Shown: positions 56,404-64,000 of the stretch, in pieces | Layout of the letters: each line of letters begins with the position of its first letter | Numbering within the stretch: the stretch's first letter is position 1 | Source of the DNA: Triops longicaudatus | Taxonomy: Eukaryota; Arthropoda; Branchiopoda; Notostraca; Triopsidae | Reading direction: 5' to 3' | Assembly: GCA_022885665.1 (NCBI GenBank) | Contig: JAGQDJ010000108.1 | Span: 62,001 to 126,000, forward strand | Length of the DNA stretch: 64,000 nucleotides | Notes under the pieces: generated by a model | Seen by the model: only the letters and a program-made list of their open reading frames with translations | Told to the model about the DNA's origin: nothing | The model's database searches: none | Translations under genes and position numbers: made by a program

Positions 56404-59400
56404 TCAGATATCGACAAAGCAAAGTTTGGCAGACGGTCCTAACAAACTTTCTCTTTCACATCTTTCTTTGAAGGCCACGGCAGCTTCGGGGTTAGTGAAT
56501 TCTACCACAGCCACGTTTTCTCCTGGTACCCATATCAGCTCCTAATTACATTGCCAAAAGCGTTCTTATTAACATTCTTAAGAATCAACGATAAATAAAT
56601 GAAGAACAGGCTTCAACTTTTGCACAACGTAATTGAATTAAAAAAAAATCCAAGATTCAACTTAGTAGGAGAAATATACCAGTACCTCGAGGTGATTTGG
56701 ATCAATTTGAATCTCTAAACGCTGGCCTAAAGGTTCCGGCAATGTGCCAATTCGTAACCAACAACTTGACGTTCGGCACAGTGGAGTTCCAGGTTGAACA
56801 AGGTTGGTACTTAGAGTATTACCGAACGAGCAGCTGTTTGGGACTAGCGCCTATTTATGCGTATGAAAAAACAGTAAATGCATGAAGGTATAATCAGAAC
56901 TTCTAGCACGCTAAAGTTTCTTTATGTTAAGGGTAGAACTGTGAGTTTCATAACCTTTAAATAAGATAGGAAAGAATATACCAAATCAAACAAAACTACG
57001 GATCCAATGTAAGAATTGTTTTTACTTGTACTACGTGAGCAACCTGAGGTTTTACGAGCATCTTGACTGCTTTCGACTGGGCAGAAGCAGTATTAAGAAT
57101 GGGCTATAAAAACACACAAAAGCGAAGTTAAACATGCTGAGTCATCATATGACAAATACGAGTTACCGGACGTACCTGTGCTTTCAGAGTTCCCGTACTC
57201 TTGTGCGGGTGACTCGTGGTTATATTTTGGTTCAACTGTGGCAAGGATTCGTGATCTTCGAGCAGCACCTGGAAGGAAAGAAATTTTCTAGTTAGCTTTC
57301 GTCGTTTTTTTAACCCTTTCACCTTTTTTTATTCCTTTTTTCCAACATTTACCAACATTCATACGTGTTGTTTTCATATTTACTACTTCTACGCAGGTCA
57401 AAGCACAATTTACCTTCTCCATGCGTATTAGTTGTCGGTCTTTATTCAACCAACGCCGAATCTTGTACTTGACCTTCTTGCGTCCACCGGCTCCATTGGC
57501 GGTTGGACTCGTACTTTCGTCATTGACAGAGGTTTGTGAACTTACAGGGGGAACGGCTACGATTGGGGCTGTACTAGTTGTCAAAGAGGGAGCTTCATCT
57601 TGGGGGGGAGTTGTCGAGGTGGTAATAGATGCAGATTGCTGTACAGGAGGAGCTGTAGTTTCCTGCGAAGCGCCAACTTTTGCTAAAGCTGCGAAACGTC
57701 TCTTCTGCGCCTTTTCCTGCAAAATCTTTTGCCGCAGAAGCTTTTGCTCCTCCACTTTTCGTAAATACTCCGCCTCTTCCGGACTTACGTTCGGGTCCGG
57801 CTTCAAGTTGTCCTCTTCCTTTTCTTCTTTTTCAGATTTGGCACTCGCTTGGGTGACTGATTCAGAGCTATCTGGTGAAGGACATTGTTCCTAAGGAGAA
57901 AAAAAATAGTCACTTAACTAACTTGAAAAATCGTAAATAAAGCCGCAAAATAGGCACACATAAAAAGTCAATTTTCTTTATCCGGCGATTCATAATCAAA
58001 AATAGTACAACAATGAGTCAGTTCTTTTCTAGTTCTATCATATTAGATAACCAGACCGAAATGAACTATACAATATTTCTGACAAATATACTATGATTTT
58101 ATAACTCTGTCCATAAAGAGTTAAATGAAATATGGGTCCTTAAGTGGCTGACGCCGTTGTAATTGTTAAGAAACAACTAGCACACATAAAAATATAATGA
58201 TTATGAAAGGGAGTGCTTTACTTTTTTTAAAGACGTGGTTGAAGTCGTAACCTGCAAAAAATAATAAAACGTAAGGAAATTAGCCTTAAAATAAATAAAT
58301 AAAAATTACCGGGGAATTTGAACTAGGTTCATCTATCTTCTTTGTAGCAATCACTGTGTCCGGTACGCTTGCAATTTTTACGGGCGGTTTCGCAACCGGT
58401 GGTGTGACAGGCAGTTTACGTTTAGGTAGAGTTTCGGTCGATTGTACGGCCGACGGTGGCGGAAGCCGAAGATTAGACGCCGGTTTTGCTAGTTTAGTAG
58501 GCGGCTGGAAATTGCGCTGTGGTGGCGGCCGAGGAACTAGACACGACATCAGAGGTGGTAAGGAGTTTTCTTCAAAAGCTGTATGAGGCTGCTGTGGTCG
58601 TACTCCCCTAAGAGAAGGTTCGGGACCACTGTAAAATGGAGGATTTAGCGGACGAGCTGGAGGTGGAACGTTGGGAGCACCAACAAACGTGTGCGGGGTG
58701 AATGCAGATTGACGTTGCTGTTGTTGAAGCACAGCTAAAGTCTGTAGCAGCGATTCTTGCACTTGGAGCGGAAGTGGCAGGAGACCATCTCCTTCTTGTA
58801 AGGGCAATCCTTGCATAGGAGGCGGAGGCCGAGAGAAAGGTCGTGGTGTTTGCTGAAAACAAGGACCCGGCTCCCTCGTAGGCGTCAAATTCTATTTCAG
58901 AAAGAGAAACCCAAACTCAGTGTAAAAAATATACAACTATTGATCAAAATTAACAAAAAGACGATTTCAGAAATACAGATTTGAGTGCAAATAAAACGAA
59001 AATCTTACAAAGGGCCGACTGGTCATCCGCGGACCTGAGCTTCCTGCCCACACGTTGGTAGGCGTCTGGTTTCTGAGAAGTAACGCTGTAATTCAAGAAA
59101 TTCATTAAAAATCTGGAAAGAGAGTTACCAAGTAAGGAGTTTATAAGGTACTGTGCTCACCATGACCATGGTTAGGAACGTCGACGTGACCTCGGTATTT
59201 AGGATTTATAAGGACTTTCCGCGGAGGAATCGGGGCGGTTAGCGGAGGACCATTCGCCCACACATCTTGGGGATGATGTGGCCATGTTTCTCTGTGCGGA
59301 ATGGGAGGTCGCTGCAATGGCCGGTGTTGTTGACCTATTTGCCGACTAACAGGCGGGGCTACACCTACGTTATTGTGAGCAGGAGGTCGTGGACCAAACC

Positions 59401-60273
59401 TTAAAGGCGGTTTTCGGTTTAGGGTTGGTTTTAAATTAGGACGGGAGTTGTCGGAAGGGATGGCTATGACATCTGAAGAAATAAAATTGAAATGAATACC
59501 GACCCATGAACTATGTAGCGTTTCAGTTTGTTTTGAAAGTTCTTCACAAACTGACTAGAATGGTTGTTATTTTTCGTTCTATTTTAATTTAGTATAACTT
59601 ATTTTACCCAAAGAATCAGGAATGTCTCTCGTCTTGGGCTCACGACTTGTAAGCGAAATAATGTTCGATCTTTCTGAACGAAAACGACCCCGTCCATGAG
59701 CATCTTCTTCTTCCTCCTCTTCTTCTTCTTCTGTCTCTTCGAAGACGGCTGCAACTTGTTCAGATGAACTTAATTCCTAATAATGAGCAACACATTCATT
59801 TTAAAAGTTAAGTCCACTATCCAAAGCATCGTGGAGTACCATGGGCACGGGGTACGTCTAACTTAAAGTTACGTACGAAAGCTTATTGTCAAGAACTAGT
59901 CGAGAATTAGCATATATGCAATAATACGTAATTGAAGTTCATTTTTATACGCAACATTTTCGACAGGAAGGAATTAGAGACATTAATTAAGCCTACACCG
60001 CCCCAAAAGTGCCCCATGCTCCCTACATTTATAGTTTACTTCGCATTCTGCGTCCTGATCGACATTGCTGTCGCCATGATCATGCGCTTCGTATCCATAA
60101 CCATTTTCACCATGTTCGGCTCCTTCGTGGTCACCGTTAACGTTGTCTACTCCTTGACCATGTTCAGCCTGCTCCTCTTCTTCAAGGTTCAAATATTTTT
60201 CTTCCTCATCTTCTCGCAAGTCGTATTCGTAATCCCCATCTTCGCCCAATAACTCCAAAGCAGTATCTTCCAT
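56404..60273 (-). CDS. RBM33-like RNA-binding protein
   Basis: Eleven exons in transcript order: 60040-60273, 59608-59776, 59161-59472, 59009-59085, 58310-58891, 58222-58251, 57414-57890, 57176-57268, 57026-57103, 56686-56850, 56404-56541. They give about 784 residues. The N-terminus is strongly acidic (MEDTALELLGEDGDYEYDL, then a Glu tract). The middle is rich in Pro, Gln and Arg and contains KVLINPKYRGHVDV, resembling the INPHFRG motif of RBM33. A charged helix EYLRKVEEQKLLRQKILQEK follows, also like RBM33. The end looks like a divergent RRM (LRIGTLPEPL, VAVVEFTNPEAAVAFKER). RBM33 is a nuclear RNA-binding protein involved in mRNA processing and export. The assignment rests on domain order and two motifs, so it is moderate. 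The exon chain itself is well supported by phase. Confidence 0.6.
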
Positions 60274-60878
60274 TTTCTACCAACTCCCCGAACACTAACT
60301 CTTTATTAGTGATAGCTGGGGAGTTTGAGTGTGAATGTTCTTTGTCTCAAACACGTATTATCTACTTATTTTACGTAAAAGGGAATAATCGAGTGAATAA
60401 GACACCAGTTATGTTTACTAAGCATAGTTTACAATCTCGTTGTAGGGGGCATGGTATGCTCTCGAACAATATCAAAATTGTTTGCGAAGGCTGGTCTATG
60501 AAACGACGGCCCCTTAGAGGTTGCTAAGTTCTCATAGGCTGTTCACGAATTCAGCTATAAGCCCCGCCCTATATCAAAAAATGGCACTAAAAATTTTGCC
60601 ATAGTTCTAAATAAGCCCATGACAACTACACAAAAAAGTAAATGTAGATTAAATGTGTTTAGGATTAGCTTTCAATAAAAGCGCATTTTCGGATTAAAAG
60701 AGCTACGTATCGTCGAATGAGCCTAATGCTCATTGGCACCGCCCTGGTGCAAAGAAGCTACAGAAAATAATGAAACCGCTAGGTTGCGGTACCTGTCACA
60801 GACAAATATCAAACATATGAAAGAAAACAGACTACGTCTTGGTTAATAACAGTAACTAAATAATTTTAATAGTGTACC
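60274..60878. other. Divergent promoter gap of RBM33-like gene and TAF9
   Basis: The two genes read away from this 605-bp region. No TATA box or coding frame is supported. Confidence 0.5.
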
Positions 60879-61835
60879 ATGTCAAACGCCGCTCCGTCAA
60901 AACCTCTTCCTAAGGATGCCCATGTAGTAACCGCTATTTTGAAAGACATGGGCATTCATCAGTACGAACCACGAGTAGTACAACAAATGCTGGAATTTGT
61001 CTTCAGTAGGAGATAATTTTCTTCGTATCCCAATTTTAATTGTTCATTTATTCTTAGGATATGTTGCAAGTATATTGGATGATGCCAAAGTCTACGCAGG
61101 TCACGCCAAGAAGAAAAATATTGACCTAGATGATGTTAAACTCTCTGTAGCCATGCAGACCGAGCGTTCTTTCACCAGTCCACCACCTCGCGAAGTAAAA
61201 ATTTCCCGTTTCACTCTACTTATGTACTTGATTTTTCACTCGTCTTGTCCTTTTGTTCATAGATTCTTTTGGAAATCGCGCGCACTCGCAATAGTAGTCC
61301 GTTACCTACTGTAAAGCCGCATTGTGGTTTAAGATTGCCGCCAGATCGTTATTGTCTTTCGTCTTGCAATTATCGTCTCAAGCCGTTAAAAAAGGTTTGT
61401 CTTAAAAATATACTTTACCTTTCAAGCGCAGGAAACTTTATTTTAAAAATAATACTTTTTTTGCACGTGCAGACACCTGCTACTACCGGGTCCATCAGTT
61501 TACCCACAGCTCGCGTGGGTGGGGCTGGAGGCACTGTCGTGCGTACAGCCATCAGTCGGGCCACTCCTGGTGGAGCCAGTAACACTGGATATACACCCCG
61601 AACCACGACCTACACCCCGCGACCTTCAGCGCCGCGTCCAGTAATTAAGCTTAATTTAGGAGGCGCTTCAACTCCTGCGAGTTCTGCTGCCACTGTAACC
61701 CCTATGCCCGCGATTCAGATTGCGGCTCCTGGTGGAGCTGGGGGTACGCCCATTATAATTAAGGCAGAAGTGAAACAAGAGCTCTCAGACGAGAGTTTGA
61801 AAAGAAAACGAGAAGACGATGATTATGATGTATGA
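60879..61835 (+). CDS. TAF9: TFIID/SAGA subunit TAF9
   Basis: Exons 60879-61005, 61058-61194, 61263-61394 and 61473-61835 give 252 residues. The N-terminal half is the TAF9 histone fold: PKDAHVVTAILKDMGIHQYE, PRVVQQMLEFVFRYVASILD, DAKVYAGHAKKKNIDLDDVK and LSVAMQTE. The conserved region continues with RNSSPLPTVKPHCGLRLPPD, RYCLSSCNYRLKP. The C-terminal half is Thr/Gly/Pro/Ala-rich and ends in a charged KQELSDESLKRKRED tail. TAF9 pairs with TAF6 in TFIID and SAGA and contacts activators and downstream promoter elements. It ends 267 bp from the opposing RhoGAP gene. Confidence 0.96.
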
Positions 61836-62102
61836 GAAAAGAGCCAAACTTGTAATCCTCATAATACCATACATTTTTTAACACTGGTTGCCGTGACCAA
61901 CCGAAAGTATCGCGTCAAAGTGCGACAGGAAAATAGGGGAAGAAGCAAGCAGACACAAGTTTTTTTTTTACAACAATTGCAACTTGACGTATACAGTCTC
62001 TTCCTATAACAAACAATACACACGTTCATATAAACCACAGGCACTGGAATGCGTACAGGTTCTTTTGTCAATGGATGGAATACTTTTGCATGCTTGATAA
62101 AC

Positions 62103-63943
62103 TCAGCTTTTGGACTTAAAAATGTCTGCGTATTGCGTTAAGAGGGCTTCTACTACCAGGTTCTGTTGCATCATATCCAAAGCTAGGTTGACAGAATCAG
62201 CCAACGGCCACATAAGAGTGGGTCCAAAAACGATTGACAAATTGCTAATATGCATCCGATTGTGCTCCCGGTACTCTGTAACCCTGTTGAGACCGAAAAA
62301 CACAAGAGATTAATTTTAAAATGCTATAATTTTTAAAAGTTCAAATTAACTTTTCGGAATCTTTCTTCAACTTTAAGAGTTCTGTACATAAATGATTAAC
62401 AACTATTTAAGTACTTCAGTAGATGTCCCAACAGGAATTTCAGCGTATCATAGTTCTCCTTGGGCAGCATATTTACAATATCTTTAAGTTTGGCAGCCCT
62501 CTCAGTCGGTTTCGTTACACTGGTGGCTTGCAAAGCTTTGGAAAAGAGACCATGACAGATCAATGGCTCCTTTAGCTCACGGAAAAAAAGTTTCAAGGCA
62601 CCGGTTAACACATGCACATCTTCTTCTTCGTCCAAGACACTAAACTGATCTTGGTCAACCTGTGAAAAATTAATGTATATTAGAAAAAGGTCACAGAAAG
62701 CCGGAAAAACCGATCAGGTCAACTACTGAACGCAGAGCATAACAATAACATCTCTAACCTGTAGACGGATTTTTTGGACCTGGGACAAGTTTCCAGAAGC
62801 GCGGTAGAGGCCATCAGCTTTCATGTTCTCCGGGTGGGATTCGATAACGCCAACAACATACTTAACGAAGCGCGGAACAGTGGTTTGCTCTACGGCGCAA
62901 AGATTTTGCAGACGGCAACCAAAGACAGGTTCATCTTTGTAAATCCCCTTTTTCATAAGCGTGTCAATGTTGGGACGCCGAACAAAGAACTTCTTCAGTT
63001 TATCTCGGAGTCTGTTCTGGCGATCTGCCGGCACCGCTGCTGTCAAATCTTCCGTGGATCCAAGAATACGCACTAAACCATTAAAAAATGGGCATATTGG
63101 TCAATTAAAATTATATACTGGTTAATTATATCGAATTTAGTTAACTCAACTGGCAGATTGTATAATACTAAACGAAACAGTCTCAAACGAAGCTTTTACA
63201 AAAATAACACAGTATTAAAGAAATTACCTTTAGTTGATTTGGTCCTGACCAAACGGCCAAATTTCCGTGGTGATTCTGGCGTAGGCGGTGTCAAGAGTTG
63301 GGCAAAATTGGACGCTTTTGTCGGAGAAATTGGAACTGGGACTGCTCCTGTGACTTGACTAGAGGGCTACAGAATGTAATAGCAACAAGACAGTTATTTA
63401 CAAATAACGAATAGATAACAACAACATTTGAGATGGCAATATTTTATAATGTAACAAAACAAAGTAAACTGCACTATTAACAAAAATCGAGAGTTGAAAT
63501 TACCAGCTGTTGGATGACTTGGCTAATGGCTTCAAACCATTGCTTGGCGACGGTAGCGTCGTCATCTTGAAGCAGCATCTGAAGTCCTAACACTGTGCTG
63601 ATCTGGAAAACATTCTTCCGACTTGAGCGATCACCAGCCCATTCCAATATCGCTCCTTTTAAATCTACACACAGCTCCGGCATATTAGCCACATTGCCTG
63701 AACGCTGTGTAAAAAAAAAAAAAAAAAAAAAAAAAGCATAAAGATAAACCAGAAAGACAACACTTGATTTAAAAGGAAAAAATATGGAACAGATCTTACC
63801 ACTTGTGTGGCCGCTTTGGCATCTTTGACCAGTAAGAGAAAAAGATCCGTGAGAACTACAAAAGAAGAGGACCAGTTCTTACGCACTTTCCGGCCCTGGT
63901 CAGTAATTTTTGTCTTATACAGAACTCCTTGGTGGATCACATT
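62103..63943 (-). CDS. PH-RhoGAP protein of the ARHGAP12/15/27 type (5' part outside window)
   Basis: Visible exons in transcript order: 63800-63943, 63504-63704, 63228-63366, 62759-63072, 62415-62659, 62103-62283. They give 407 residues to the stop. A PH domain begins VIHQGVLYKTKITDQGRKV and RKNWSSSFVVL and closes with AKQWFEAISQVIQQL. After a Pro/Ser linker comes a basic lead (RLRDKLKKFFVRRP) and the RhoGAP domain: VFGCRLQNLC, VPRFVKYVVGVIE, the arginine finger in GLYRASGNLS, KLFFRELKEPLI and NRMHISNLSIVFGPTLM. The combined PH and RhoGAP layout with this linker matches ARHGAP9/12/15/27, Rac/Cdc42-directed GAPs that often carry SH3 and WW domains further upstream. Whether those exist here cannot be seen. 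The protein ends soon after the GAP domain, as in that family. Confidence 0.87.
63711..63735 (-). repeat. 25-nt T homopolymer next to a RhoGAP acceptor
   Basis: On the transcribed strand the T run is followed directly by ACACAG and the exon at 63704. It forms the polypyrimidine tract. Confidence 0.8.
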
Positions 63944-64000
63944 CTAGAGGCATAAACAGAAGAAGCTCGTTTGAGAGAGAATTTCGAACCACCCGAACGC

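Noticed and set aside
60309..60527. 72-residue plus-strand open frame between RBM33-like and TAF9
   Set aside because: No resemblance to known families, and it lies in a divergent promoter gap.

Overview
This is a window of compact metazoan nuclear DNA. Almost every gene is split by GT-AG introns, mostly about 50-75 bp long. The protein set points to an arthropod: a Dpr-type neuronal immunoglobulin protein, a one-domain peritrophin-like cuticle protein, secreted Kazal inhibitors and a JHE-like carboxylesterase. Short introns, dense packing and moderately AT-rich DNA suggest a crustacean, possibly a cladoceran such as Daphnia. That species guess is inference. There is no prokaryotic, viral, CRISPR or intact transposon signal.

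Layout, left to right. 1-3181 is gene-poor. 3182-7560 (+) holds the 3' exons of a dpr-like gene. 8426-9751 (-) is a TMEM242 homologue. 10725-20286 (-) is a 25-exon HECT ubiquitin ligase of the TRIP12 family. 21790-22998 (+) is an intronless SNIP1. 24167-25555 (+) is a CPAP1-like cuticle protein. 25925-28391 (-) is the K63 deubiquitinase ZUP1/ZUFSP. 29298-31123 (-) is PPIL4, head to head with PCID2 (31474-33240, +). A CFAP97-like axonemal gene (33472-34347, +) and TMLHE (34802-36569, +) follow. 37197-42079 (-) is a large MYM zinc-finger protein (ZMYM2/3/4, woc-like). 43334-44653 (-) is eIF4E2/4EHP, head to head with WDFY2 (45221-46798, +). Then come CUL5 (47449-50890, +), two small Kazal genes (51654-51976 and 52723-53046, +), a type-B carboxylesterase (53174-55684, -), an RBM33-like protein (56404-60273, -), TAF9 (60879-61835, +) and the 3' part of a PH-RhoGAP gene (62103-63943, -) that runs off the right edge.

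The genes do not form an operon or one pathway. Themes recur: ubiquitin (TRIP12, ZUP1, CUL5), RNA processing and translation (SNIP1, PPIL4, PCID2, RBM33-like, eIF4E2), and chromatin or transcription (TAF9, ZMYM). Most are housekeeping genes in divergent or convergent pairs, and DRE-like TATCGATA motifs recur upstream of several. The three small secreted-protein genes instead have TATA boxes. Exon boundaries were set by hand from splice signals, reading phase and remembered homologues. In almost every gene all exon phases join without conflict.

I found no convincing undescribed system. The most interesting observations are an in-frame, stop-free 60-nt intron in TMLHE, two NAGNAG acceptors, the shared DRE-like motif, two eight-cysteine Kazal peptides with different predicted specificities, a domesticated recombinase-derived domain in ZMYM, and a few unexplained exon-like fragments.
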